DNA of 64,000 bases from Coturnix japonica. Taxonomy: Eukaryota; Chordata; Aves; Galliformes; Phasianidae. The stretch covers positions 47,218,381 through 47,282,380 of the forward strand of contig NC_029520.1 of NCBI RefSeq assembly GCF_001577835.2, read 5' to 3'. Shown here piece by piece: positions 22,678 through 33,513 of this stretch (position 1 is the first letter of the stretch; every line of letters starts with the position of its first letter). The notes below the pieces were generated by a model. That model was not told the origin of the DNA. It saw only the letters and a list, made by a program, of their open reading frames with translations, and did not search any database. A program made the translations under genes and the position numbers.

Positions 22678-23427
22678 TCAGGATTCAACAAGGATTTCTA
22701 CAATATGATCAAGCTCATTAAGATCAGATTTACAATTAGAGCTAGAAGTTGTAGTTGTTGGAGAAGGAAATGGTTCTAGCCCATCACAGTGTCCCATTTT
22801 TGTGTTGCTCATCATGCCTGTTAACATAGTATCAAGATCATAGTAAGAATTGTCAACTTCTGAAAACAGGTCTTCAACTGTATTAGGACTTTTGTTCTCC
22901 AGAGTCTCAAATATTTGATCTAACGACTTTTGAAAATTTCCTTTATTTTCTTGTGAATTCTCCATTTCCCACACATTACTTTGCAGGTTTCTCAGAGCTT
23001 GCACCGAAGAGGCTGTTGACATAGTTTCTGAACTATCTTGTGCCTGGTCACCCTCAAAGTCTTTACTGAAAGTACTGTAACCTGGAACATGCTTCCCTTC
23101 AGCTTGCTCCCTAGATGAGCGACAGAGGATATCTGTTGAAACAAGACGATCCACGGATGACTGGCCTGTATTCTGCATATTTATCATCTGCCAAGTCCCA
23201 TCTTGGGTCATTTCCTCTTGGATCTGGCGTACCGTGTTGGCAATAAGTACCGAACGACAAAGGTTGGGTTCGACCAGCATGTGGCACAGCTGAAGTTTAA
23301 CCAAGGACATATCTAAAAGCGACTGTCGCTGAAGATTATATGAAGGAATAGCCTTAATACCAGCCAGAGTTCCTTCAATATCTTCTTCGCCATCAAAACA
23401 CTTCCTTTTCAGTCCTCGCATAAACAT
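22678..23427 (-). CDS. CDCA4: Cell division cycle-associated protein 4 (SERTA domain)
   Basis: Single coding exon of 249 residues, from an ATG at 23427-23425 to the stop at 22680-22678. The start lies six bases inside an exon with acceptor TTTTTTAAACAG (AG at 23435-23434) and gives MFMRGLKRK, matching the human N-terminus MFARGLKRK. The SERTA domain covers about residues 33-78 (SLVKLQLCHMLVEPNLCRSV continuing to IQEEMTQDGTW). DRLVSTDILCR, KSLDQIFETLE, YYDLDTMLTGMM and the C-terminal ELDHIVEILVES are all CDCA4 hallmarks. The protein is a nuclear regulator of E2F-dependent transcription and cell proliferation, with an acidic C-terminal activation region. Length and domain order are as in human (241 residues). 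The gene lies in tandem with the SERTA paralogue at 8100-8942. Confidence 0.98.
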   Translation of the reverse strand: MFMRGLKRKCFDGEEDIEGTLAGIKAIPSYNLQRQSLLDMSLVKLQLCHMLVEPNLCRSVLIANTVRQIQEEMTQDGTWQMINMQNTGQSSVDRLVSTDILCRSSREQAEGKHVPGYSTFSKDFEGDQAQDSSETMSTASSVQALRNLQSNVWEMENSQENKGNFQKSLDQIFETLENKSPNTVEDLFSEVDNSYYDLDTMLTGMMSNTKMGHCDGLEPFPSPTTTTSSSNCKSDLNELDHIVEILVES

Positions 23428-26400
23428 TGTGTCCTGTTTAAAAAAAAAAAAAGTTAAAAAAATATTGTACAACACGAGCAGCTCAATAGACAGAAAATCA
23501 AAAGTCTAAAAAAAAGTAAAACAGAAAAACTAAACAGCAAAATCTTTGAAGATAAAAACATCGGAATTATCATACCAGGTTATAGAATGGCCATTGTGGT
23601 ACAACAAGGGTCAGGAACACATGGACAGGGTCCCAAAGGCGACACTCAGGAACCAGGAGTGAGCAGGTCCATGAGTCATGGCTTCGCAGAGAGGCAGCTG
23701 AGAGAGGCAGGGGCTCCCAGCTCCTGGTTTCCACTAAATGCCAGACTTGATGGAAGTCAGGAGCCGCTGCTTCACACAGAAGCAACCATCTCAACAGTTG
23801 TATTTCACCTACTGGAGAGGCAGTTTCTCCTCGCTTCTCCTGAGTTTCTACTGGCATGTTTAACCTCTAATTTTGGAAATAAAAATACAACCTGGCACAC
23901 CATCTTTTACACATATATGACCCCAGCAGAAAACCAAGATGCCTAATGTAGGAATAGAACAAAACAAAAAAAAACGAAGAAAAAAAGATATCTCACAGAC
24001 AGGTTAAGTTACTGTGATCACTTGGGGTGTAACACAGATTCAGTTCATATAACTCAAGCAGTCCTTCACGTGCCCTAAAGTGAGTAAATGAACAGCACAA
24101 TTGCAAATATGAATTGTGTAATTCCAATCAGGACAGAGCCATCCTCTGTATGGGCTTCTGTACTTCTTTCCCAGAAGACCATTAAAAACTAAAATTCTTG
24201 TATTCCTCCTTTATGTTCACTAGCTAAAATGACTGGAGCGCATGCAGGCTTCTGATTATTTCCATCTAAAAAAATCACCTCCACAATTAACTAAGGTATG
24301 AATTTCAAGCAGTAGTTTCCAGATTGTCATCTGAATTGCATTGGTTTTTATAGCAGTGCTCCACGCAAGTGAAGCACTACAGCTGACCTCTTCAAATACA
24401 AAGTAACTGTTTGTAAAGGCAACTGATGTCACTTAGCCTTAGAAAAGTTAGAATGCAAAAGAAAACTGCCACCTACTCTCCACATTTATACACCTTTATT
24501 GCGTCCCTTTGAAGTCTTCTGCCCTCAGAGTTCTTTGCTAATATTCTGGGAATGCTATACAGTGATTCAAGTAGAATGACATTTTTCAGCTCAAAGCTGA
24601 TAAAACCGAACTGCTATTGCTGCAGTGTGTTTTATTCTGCTTCTCTTGGTAAACCCTAATCTCTGCCTTGCTTTTGGTAGCAATGGAATAGTTCACATGT
24701 TTTCAGAGCGATCTCTTTCAGCTTTTTCAGCATTAGTAAAAATGCACCCAAGTGAGACTACATTGCTCCTTTTATCGTACATTACACTCTTATCTACTCT
24801 GAAAACATGAGGCCAGCACAGCAGCAACAGAAACATTTGGTCTACCTCTGTACAACACTTCTCATGTTGCTGCCTGTATCTACAAAGTAACGTTCCATTG
24901 AATTTGCTCTCTTAAAGATTTCCTTCCAGAGAAGGCTCAGAACTCTTTAAAAGTGACAATACACACAGAATACAGCATAGAACACATGAACTTTGTCTTC
25001 AGGTCGTGCTTAATAGACTTCTAAAAAGCTATCCGTGGATTATCAGTATATTAAATGCTTTTGAAGTTTCATTCTAAAGTTTTCTCCTGTAACTCAACAT
25101 ATTTGTATTATTTCTGACATAAAAAAGAAACCACAACCTAAGTTCCTACTTAATAGTTCCTTTTCCAGACCTTTAGGCATGAAAACTTTGTATCTGGTTA
25201 TATCCTGTATCATTTTTTATGTAATGTTGTATTTACAATGTTTACACAAACACACCCTATGTGCAACAACCTCTAGGAAACACCTTTTGTGCCTAATGAT
25301 AATACAGGGTTGATTATGTCAGACTTTAAATGTTGCATGCAGAGCTTCAAACTTCTGTTTATTTCAACTTCTTTTCTTGTAAAAGAAGAATAAAACAGTA
25401 ATTCAATGTTAACATGATTTTGAACCATCTACTGTTTGACAAATAGCTTCTAAGACACACCAGTGGAATAAGAGAATGGAGCACTAAACGAAATCATTAG
25501 TACATCACACACGCAAGTTGGTAGAAAACCAACAAAAAACACCAAAAGAAATTATTTTTAAGCATTTCACAGAACTCACTGGATTTTTCAATCACGTTTC
25601 CCATTGTAATACTTACTCCTAATAGTTTTCTTACAGTTCTTCATAGCCTTGTTTCTTAATCTGCTCAAAATACAAGAAGGTTTCTGTTTCGTGTAAGGAG
25701 AAAAAGCTACATACCAGTAATTGTGCTTGATGTAGTCCTTCCTCTTCTCCCATGCTACTGAGCAAGAGTCCATACAGTTACAGTTAGGGCAGCACCTACC
25801 GAGGACCAGGAAGGAAGATCGTCAGGCAAGAATAGGAGATGCACAGCAAAACCATTTCCCATTTCAGAAACATACACACTTCTACTTTTTCAATTGCTTC
25901 AGCATCTCTATCCTCACAGCACTCACTAAGGTGATTTGCCGAACAATACACACAGAATCTGTGACAGGAGAAGGAAACTGCCAATTTAAGTCCAAGTCCT
26001 GGGCTATTACGCTGACCTTTGGACCAGCCCTCCCCTTATCCCTGTGCTTTTGTCATTAAAGAGCAAACAAAATCTTTAGCCACCATCTGAAAAGCAGAAA
26101 TGTGTATAGCAAGGCATACTGAAAGCAAGCTGATCACACAGGTGCACAGTTTTCACCTTTGTTGTACAGAACCATACACCTCCACAGCATCTACAGGAAA
26201 AGAATTTGCATGTACGAGTAGAAAACTGAAAGAGCAAAGGTGGATTTTCCTTTAGCAGCAGCACAGAAACCTTATGACTAAGATTTTCTTTGCAAGATGA
26301 CAAAAATGAAAGTAGTGACAGTAATGAAATGGATTTAGGTAGGAAGGCTGAGTTTTCAAAACACATTCGAGGCAAAACAAGATCGAATATACCGAACACA

Positions 26401-27070
26401 GCTATCAAATACATGCAGAATTCCTTTAACAACTAAAGCAAAAAGAAAGCTGTTTCAATGGACCCCAAAGACCTTATAGGAAAAAACATGAATACAATCC
26501 TGCTCCTGTTCCAGACGTTTCTGACTGTACGAGTCAGTTCAGTGTCTGCAACTGAAGTTGACCTAGAAAATAAGTTAACTGGATATATATGTACACCTTT
26601 GCTTTCTGTTGTGGCTGCTAATTAAAATTGTTGAAAAAGCAGTTGGTTTTGAAATTGGGGAGAAGGGAAGAGATAGCTGACAATGGCAGAAAGCCATCTG
26701 TTTTTCTCCAGGGGCTGCATATTAAAATAAGGCATTAAAAAAGCCACCTTAAACACTCTCAAGCCTAAATCTTTTGATACAACCCCAAAATATTACAACT
26801 AAAGCACTGTCACGTCCTGAAAACTATATCTCAACCAACTCTTCCTCTTACAGACTGAGCTAACAGCAGCGCTCCAGAGAGAATGGTGAGGCACCTGAAC
26901 CACAGCTCCAGTGACATCACAGCACACAGGCAGTGCTCCTCATTTCCATCAATCGCCTCACAATGCTATAGAAGTTCTTTTGCTCCCTGGGTATCTTCTC
27001 AGCCCATTCTGTAAACAAAACGCAGGCTCTTACAGTAACTATTTGAATCTTTGAATCTGAATTTGCTGAC

Positions 27071-27378
27071 AATAGTAGGACACGGGGAAATGGTTTTAAG
27101 TTAAAAGAGGGAAGATTTAGGTTGGATGTTAGGGGGAAGTTCTTCACTAGGAGAGTGGTTAGGCCCTGGAATAGGCTGCCCAGGGAGGTTGTGGATGCCC
27201 CGTCCTTGGAGGTGTTCAAGACCAGGTTGGACGGGGCCCTGGGCAACCTGATCCATGGGGTCTCTATGGGCAACCTGATCTAGTAATGGTGTATGTTTGG
27301 TGGCCCTGCCAGGCAGGGGGGTTGGAACTACATGATCCTTGAGGTCCCTTCCAACCCGGGTCATTCTGTGATTTTATT
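27071..27378 (+). mobile_element. CR1 LINE 3' end, young-looking copy
   Basis: It runs from the GGACACGGGGAAATGGTTTT region through 'gaagttcttcactaggag' and the conserved 'gttggaactacatgatcctt' to CATTCTGTGATTTTATT, the typical CR1 3' terminus. An internal duplication repeats GGGCAACCTGATC twice (from 27241 and again at about 27268). It is inverted relative to the similar copy at 15580-15800 and antisense to CDCA4. Confidence 0.93.
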
Positions 27379-27882
27379 CTCTTCCCTGTCCAATGAGTGC
27401 CTCACAACCGAAGTTCTTAGTGATTATTTTAACCTTAATAGCCACAACCAAATTCAATTAAAACCTTGCAAATAAATAACCACCCCCTGCCTTTTCTGCA
27501 CCATCTCCAACAAGTACTCATCTCAAGAGAACCCTAACCTTCAAATCGTATTAATTAAAATGCTAAGTGTGCCTCTCTATTGATTTACATATTAATGTAC
27601 TCAAAAAGGTATCAGCTGTTACATAAAACCTCCTGGTACATGCCTGCAGGATTGCTGCTGCTCTGGATGCAAGGTGTTCCAAGTCCCCCCCTACCTTCAG
27701 GCAGGATCTGCCTCTGTTCAAGAGGCAATATGTGTCCTGGCTGTATCTTATCATCTCCATTCTTCTGGCTGCTACCTCGCAAGCCCAAACTTACTGTGCC
27801 AAAACCTTAAGTGTTGTTTGAAACAGCTGTAGGAAAGAAGTTGTCAAGGAGACAATGGCTATTTGCGGGATAACTAAGTATG

Positions 27883-27906
27883 AAAAAAAAAAAGGGGGGG
27901 GGGGGG
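27883..27906. repeat. A11-G13 homopolymer junction
   Basis: Eleven A directly followed by thirteen G. Such runs are polymerase-slippage prone, and the exact lengths in an assembly are uncertain. Confidence 0.9.
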
Positions 27907-28289
27907 TAGGGAGCTGCGTGGCTTTTTGTCTGTTGGAATAGCAGGGCAGGAAGCACAGTGCTATGTCACTGACCAAAAATGCTGCTTTTGAGTTTGTGAC
28001 AAACTCCCAGCCTGCTTTACAAATAAGGTGCTTGAAACCTGATCCAATTCTTGCTGGAGCATCAGCTTACACATTCCAGGAGCACAGTCTGATGGAGGTA
28101 GTAACACGCCGCAAAAAGACGGTACCGGCTGCTTCAGAACAAGGCATTTTCTAACAGTTGAGCTAACTCTAAGAAAGAGATTCTAGCACTGTTCGTCTTT
28201 AGAAGGAAGTAGACATAAGATGCATAAATCTAAAGAGAAGCTGGAAAGGCAGCGACTCCCTTAAGGGCACGTATATGTGCCCTGTTTCA

Positions 28290-29420
28290 GGGTGGGCTCC
28301 CAGGGCCGGGAACACCCCGACGGGCTCGAGACAAAGACAGGAGAGAAGCGCTGGGGCTGGGTCCCCCCCGGGCAGCACACAAGGAACCGAGCCAGGACAG
28401 CGCGAACAGCGAAGGCGGCGGAGCGGGGGGAGGCGGCGGTGGAGGCGGGCATGGGGCGGGGAGCGAGCCCGGGCGCACGCAGGCTGGGGAGGGAGCGCGG
28501 CGGGGGCCGAGGCGGGGCTGAGCATCGGGGGCAGCCGGGGGAGGGCGGCGTAGGAAGGGAAGGGGCCGAGGAGGCGGCCCCGACGGGGAAGGGCCCTGAG
28601 GGGCTCTCACCGCTTCCCGAGGAGCCGCGTGCGAGCCGGACCAACGGGCGGCCGTTCCTCGGCGTCCCGCGCTCCCGGCGAACCGCCCGCCGCCATTTTG
28701 GATCCGCTCCCTCCTCCGCGGGCTCCGCAGACCCCGACCCCCCCCCGCCCTCCCCGCTCAAAGCCCCGTTGGGACAAACAGCGGGCGGTGCCGCATCCCA
28801 CATCCCGCCCGGCCATCCCCACTCACCGCTCCACTGCCGCTGCCGTCACCTCCCGGCACACGAGCCCCGCTCCCGCCTCGGCGCTCGCTCCGCGCTTGAG
28901 GGAAGGGGCGTAGCCAACCGTATAGCCCGGCCCCGCCCCCCTCGCCCGCCATCTTATTGTCAGGGCCCACAAAGGATCTCGGCCCCCGGGCTGTGCCGTT
29001 GGATGGCGCAAACGCCGCTCGCCTTTACGATTGGATGCGCCGTCACCGCGGCTCCCGGCCGCTCCCGCCCCTCAGTCTCGGCGCTGGGGAGGCTGCACGG
29101 TTACCATAGAGCCGGGCCCTTCCCCTCGGCCGTGACAGGCTGGGAGGCGGGGGCCGAGGCGGAGCCCCCGTTTCAAACAGCAGCCAAAGCCCCGCGGTGT
29201 GGCTGGGCTCTGGGCCACGGGCTCCGGCGGGAGCAGGTTGAGACCTGGCTCGGCAGCAGCCCGCCCCCAGGCCGTGCCGCCCCCGCTGGGCCGGGCTGCT
29301 CCACTCTCGTTTTGCTCCACTCCGCGCCGCTTCCCTCAGGGCCGAGAGTCCCCGACGCCTCCCGCCCCCTCAGCCCGCAGGGTGCCGGGCCCCGTGACTC
29401 CATTAGCAAGGCTTGTGGCA
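28290..29420. promoter_or_regulatory. CDCA4: CpG island, promoter of CDCA4 (minus strand)
   Basis: This is a strong CpG island of over 1 kb. Minus-strand elements, in order of transcription, are a CCAAT box (ATTGG at 29030-29034), an AAGATGGCGG YY1-type motif (28947-28956), a GTGAGT donor (28826) and a second AAAATGGCGGC YY1-type motif (28689-28699). YY1 motifs of this orientation typically sit just after the start site, and CCAAT boxes about 60-100 bp before it. Together they place the start near 28955-28975. No TATA box is seen. Confidence 0.8.
28827..28970 (-). other. CDCA4: Predicted noncoding first exon of CDCA4
   Basis: The 3' edge is set by the GCG|GTGAGT donor. The 5' edge is placed from the YY1/CCAAT spacing. 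It splices to 23433, six bases before the start codon. The same two-exon design is predicted for the neighbouring SERTA gene. Confidence 0.55.
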
Positions 29421-31447
29421 TTTCCTGTCTGAGCCCCGCAGGCTGCTTCCCTCGGTGTCCCAGCAGCTCCAACCTTCGTCTTGAGCGAACGGCCCAACGC
29501 TTTGGACGCTTCGCTCTTGGCTTTGGTGCTGCGGGACATCTGTAAGCGCTTAGCTGCTTTCCCGGCCCTGTGAGAAGCCGGGAGGGGGGAATGAGCTCGT
29601 CCCGGTTCCAGCTGCTCGGGGAGGTTGGGCACCGGGAGGCTCTGCGGGCCCGGGGAGAGAAGAGAAATGGAGAGAAAGAGGAGACTGGGCAGCAGGAGAG
29701 AGCAGAAAGTGGGTCTGGAAGTGAGTCGGTAGGGAGGGATGTGAAACAGTGGAGAGCTGCAACTTGGTAGGATAAAATAATGCTTACACAAGCAAGGTCA
29801 CTCTTGGGATGAGAGGATAATGAGAGGATATCAACTTTTTCCCCCCAGTAAATTATCCAGCGAAACAAAGGAAGAACCAATGCAATAAGAGGATAGTTGA
29901 TAGATTAAAAGTTCTACGTTGCTTGTAAAGGAGAACTCTGGAAAGGTTCTCAGTGCTTTCTTTGTAAAGCTGAGAAAGCTGATGTGTGCTTAGTCAAGAT
30001 ATGAGATGATTTGTTTACTCTCAGGAGAGAACAACTCTCGAATCTCACTTGTATGAAACATAAATTGACAAGTCAAAAGGGAAATATCCGGCCAAACTGA
30101 TGCAAAACAATACAGACCAAAGTATTTACTAGAAAGCAGACGATCTCTGATAGTACCAAGATAGTATTGTAAAGAAAATAATTGAATTGTAACCACAGTA
30201 TGATAAAGATATCAGTTTTTAGCTACACGCTGATGTTTTCTATCCACCTACTGGTTTCAGTAAACTAAATGTTAACGCCAGAGTTAAAAAGGGCAAGTGA
30301 TAAATGGTAGCTGAGAAAGCTGTCAGCAAGTGAAACCTTAGCAGTAAGGTCTGCAAGCAAAAGCAGATCTGATGCACAGCAGTTAGAGACAAAGCACAGA
30401 GCAAAACTGGGAATAAATGTCTACAGTTACAATTTGATCGGGAAACTGAAATGAAGGAACTGCTATGAAATAGAAATAGTTCTGCTGGTTTGAAATGGCA
30501 GGTGACTAAAACCAAAAGGTATTTGGAATATGTCCTCAGAGCTGCTGGAGTAACGTGAGATCTTACACCTGGTGAGACACTGCAGGGATCTGCTTGCTGA
30601 TGTAATGACTACCATGTATGACAGGAGAAAATGATGCAAACCAGCTCAGCACATCTCGTAGGAAGATGGAGAAGGTCCGGCAGCCGGCAGAAACTTCAGA
30701 GTGGTAGAACTGAGGAGATTTAGAAGCCTTGGCAGCCCTGTGAAAGTGTAACCTCATGGTTTAACCGCAGTGGGCTTCACCATGGCCTCAACGATACAGA
30801 TCCATCCTTAGCATGCTGCCCTGACCCCCATTGCTCGGCTTGGCACACAGATGCAGGGCAGACCCGGCTTCAGTCCTCGTGAGCCACACGTGCACACGGG
30901 CTGTGCCCATGCCACCGCTCAGCGGCTGCTGGAGCCGTGCTGGCAGCCAGCCCTGGCTGTCCCCAGTCCTCTGCTTCAGCAGGCAGCCAACTCTCCCAGG
31001 GCCTCCTTCCCTGGCACTGCCTGGTGCCGGCTGCGTGAGCTGCGTGTCGTGCTGCTTTGCAGGCAGCCGCTGACCCTCCCAGCCCCCTTCCCGTGCTGGG
31101 CTGCGCTTGATGCCTCCGGAGCTTTGCTGCTCCTTTTGCAGAGCCCCTGCTGGGCTGGCCAGACTTTCACACATCGGCAGTGACGGGAAAGCTGCTGTAG
31201 AATTGGACAGTGTTTATAAAACCACAGGAATTAATAGGAACTCGATGGCTGAGTGCAGGGCTGAAACTGTGCTTTTAAAGACAAAAAAGAAAAGAAAAAG
31301 TGATTTCCAGTTTATTTGTGCAGCTTTGAGCTTTGCAAAGGATCTCAGACCGTGATGTTTCCACGTTGCAAATGATTATTTAAAATGTGCTTTTAAAATA
31401 ATTTTAAAGGGTCAGTGCTGTTACTACTTATGGAGGTGAACCTGCCT

Positions 31448-31512
31448 TAGTGGGGGTGGGTTGGACTAAATGATCTCTAGAGGTCCCTTCTGACCCCTGT
31501 GATTCTGTAACA
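31448..31512 (+). mobile_element. CR1 LINE 3' terminal fragment
   Basis: It contains GGGTTGGACTAAATGATCTC, then AGAGGTCCCTTCTGACCCCT and GTGATTCTGTAA, the last ~65 bases of a CR1. Confidence 0.85.
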
Positions 31513-32532
31513 AGAGGTAAATCCATGCAGAGTGAAGTTCCTCACTTCTGTTGGGTCACTGAGCTGCTATGATTTCCAGCCCACAGGAAGGTCTCTCCAA
31601 GAAAGTGTTTCATCTGCACTGACGAGCACTGTCTCTGGGTGTTTGTATGGGCCTTACTTCCGTGTTTCTCAACCAGTGGGTTGCAAGCCTGCAGATAAAG
31701 AGGTTAGGAAAGTCAGACAGGAGGTTGCTTAAGCTTTGAAGCAAATAGTTTGAGAGAGATAGGAGTGAGTCCTGTCTCAGGCCCAAAACTGTGACGACAA
31801 TGAAGCATTTTCCACTACGCCCTGCTGTGTGGCTGCAGCGTTTTCTGCCTTTCCTTCTAGGGCCCTGAGGGCCAGAAAGCTGGGTGAGGAGAGCAGGAAA
31901 ATGTGCGCTTGCACTGCCGGTGCTGGGAGCCAAGCAGACATGAGTCAGCCTTGAGCTGGAAGCTGTGCAGCTGTCGTCAGTGCGGTGCTGCTGCTGAGCC
32001 CTGTCGGGAGGCAAGGTGTGCTCATCCAGCTCCGTGCTGCACCAGCGTGACCCTGTGCGGTAGGAGAAGAGTTTGGGCTGTGGTTCAGAACTGGGATGGA
32101 GCTTGCCTGCCTCTGCCTGCCAAAGACAACATGGACGTGCTCTGAGTCTGTGTTGTTTCTCTCATAATAAATGCTTGATTAAAGCTTGTAAGTTATGCAT
32201 GTCTTTCTTTAATTTGGCTCAGGAGCAGGGCAGGAGGCTTGTTTGTAATGTACTGTTTCCTTTAAGCCTAACCTGGCAAATTCTGCCTACCTTTGAAATA
32301 AGCAGCATTGCGAAACAGTCCTGAGTGCTTCTGCAGATGAGCGCATTCCTGCAGCAGAGCTCAGCCTAAAACTCTAGGAGCAGATGGAAGAAAAGCTAAG
32401 GAAAGTAATTAAATGTGGCTGTTCCCTAAGAAGTAAGCCTGTTGTAGCTGCTCAGCTGAGCCCTGTAAGCCAGATACAGGCTACAGCCTCACTTTGTACT
32501 GTCTGCAGTCACAGCACTGCGAATTTTGTAGC

Positions 32533-32660
32533 ATCATAGAATCATTTGAATTGGAAGGAAACTTTAAGGGCAATCTGATCCAACTCCCCTGCAATAACAG
32601 GGACCCCTACAGCTCCATCAGGTGTTCAGAACCCTGTCCAACCTGACCTTGGATGTCTAG
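32533..32660 (-). mobile_element. CR1 LINE 3' fragment
   Basis: The plus strand starts ATCATAGAATCATTTGAATT and contains the CR1 segments 'cagctccatcaggtgttcag' and 'cctgtccaacctgaccttgg', all in reverse-complement orientation. Confidence 0.88.
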
Positions 32661-33246
32661 TGTCTGTTTCCTTCTTTCTTATAGACTTTCTTTAGATACT
32701 GAAAGGCTGAGAAGATCGAAGAGGAAGTGTTTTCACATTACTGGTGTGTGTTAATGTGTGAGCACCCAGTGTCTGTGGCACAAACATGGAGTTTGGAGTG
32801 AGTGAGTGAGGAGGAAGAGGAGAATATATCTGAACTGTGCATTGATGGGCTAAATGTAGCCTGATGTTGGGTGATAGTGACACTGGCATCAAGCGTTAGT
32901 GGTTTGGAAAATGAGCATAGCAGTCAGAGCACTCATCGCATCAACTATTACATGCACAAGCCAATAGGTACTTGACCAGGGCAGTGTTTGTCTGGCTGTG
33001 TTGGCTCAGCTGTTGAGCAACTGAGGAGTTATAGCAGACAGGTGATGGGAGGGAGGGTGTGTGGCTGTCAGTGTGAGCTGTGGCAAAGCAAGTCCATTCC
33101 TAGGCTGAAATTTGTCTGTCTCAGGCCACCAACCTCAGGCTTTAGGTTCTGATCTGTCTACAAGAAGTCCAGGAGGATTAGGGATGACATGAGCCAAGAA
33201 ACAAGCAGAGAATGAGATAAGAAGAACTTTTGGAGGCTCTGTTGGG

Positions 33247-33513
33247 ATAGAACAAGGGAAAATGTTTTCAAAGAGGGGAGATTTAGACTGGATAAAAGGA
33301 AAAGGTTTTTATTACTGTAAGGATGCTGAGGCACTGGGCTGGGTTGTTCATAGAGGTAGTGGATGCCTTGTCCCTGGAGATGCTCAAAGTCAGGCTGGAT
33401 GGGGCTCTGAGCACCTGATGGAGCTGTAGGTGTCCCTGTTCATTGAGGAGGAGCCAGATAAGATGGCCTTTAAAGGTCCCTTCCAATTCAAATGATTCTG
33501 TGATTCTATGATC
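33247..33513 (+). mobile_element. CR1 LINE 3' end
   Basis: It runs from GGGAAAATGTTTTCAAAGAG through GGTAGTGGATGCCTTGTCCC and GCTGGATGGGGCTCTGAGCA to the terminal 8-mer repeats ATTCTGTGATTCTATG. Confidence 0.92.

Larger units (their letters stand above)
23434..28826 (-). other. CDCA4: CDCA4 first intron
   Basis: This 5.4 kb intron runs from a GCG|GTGAGT donor in the CpG island (GT at 28826-28825) to the acceptor before the coding exon. It contains a plus-strand CR1 copy (27071-27378) and an A11-G13 homopolymer junction (27883-27906). No gene was recognised in it; the remaining open frames are short. A second donor in the island (GTGAGAG, GT at 28610-28609) could give an alternative first exon. 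Confidence 0.65.

Noticed and set aside
23570-23860. Moderately GC segment in the CDCA4 intron, possible exon or repeat
   Set aside because: No known family, no good pair of splice sites and no conserved reading frame could be shown.
28277-29545. 422-codon plus-strand open frame in the CpG island
   Set aside because: Its composition (Pro, Arg, Gly, Ala) is what GC-rich sequence gives in any frame. Several other frames are also open here, it runs opposite to the CDCA4 promoter elements, and it has no recognisable domain.
29173-29880. 235-codon minus-strand open frame upstream of CDCA4
   Set aside because: It covers the GC-rich island edge, shows no domain, and lies upstream of the predicted start site.
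30788-31183. GC-rich patch with open frames on both strands
   Set aside because: Overlapping frames and no domain; composition explains the open length.
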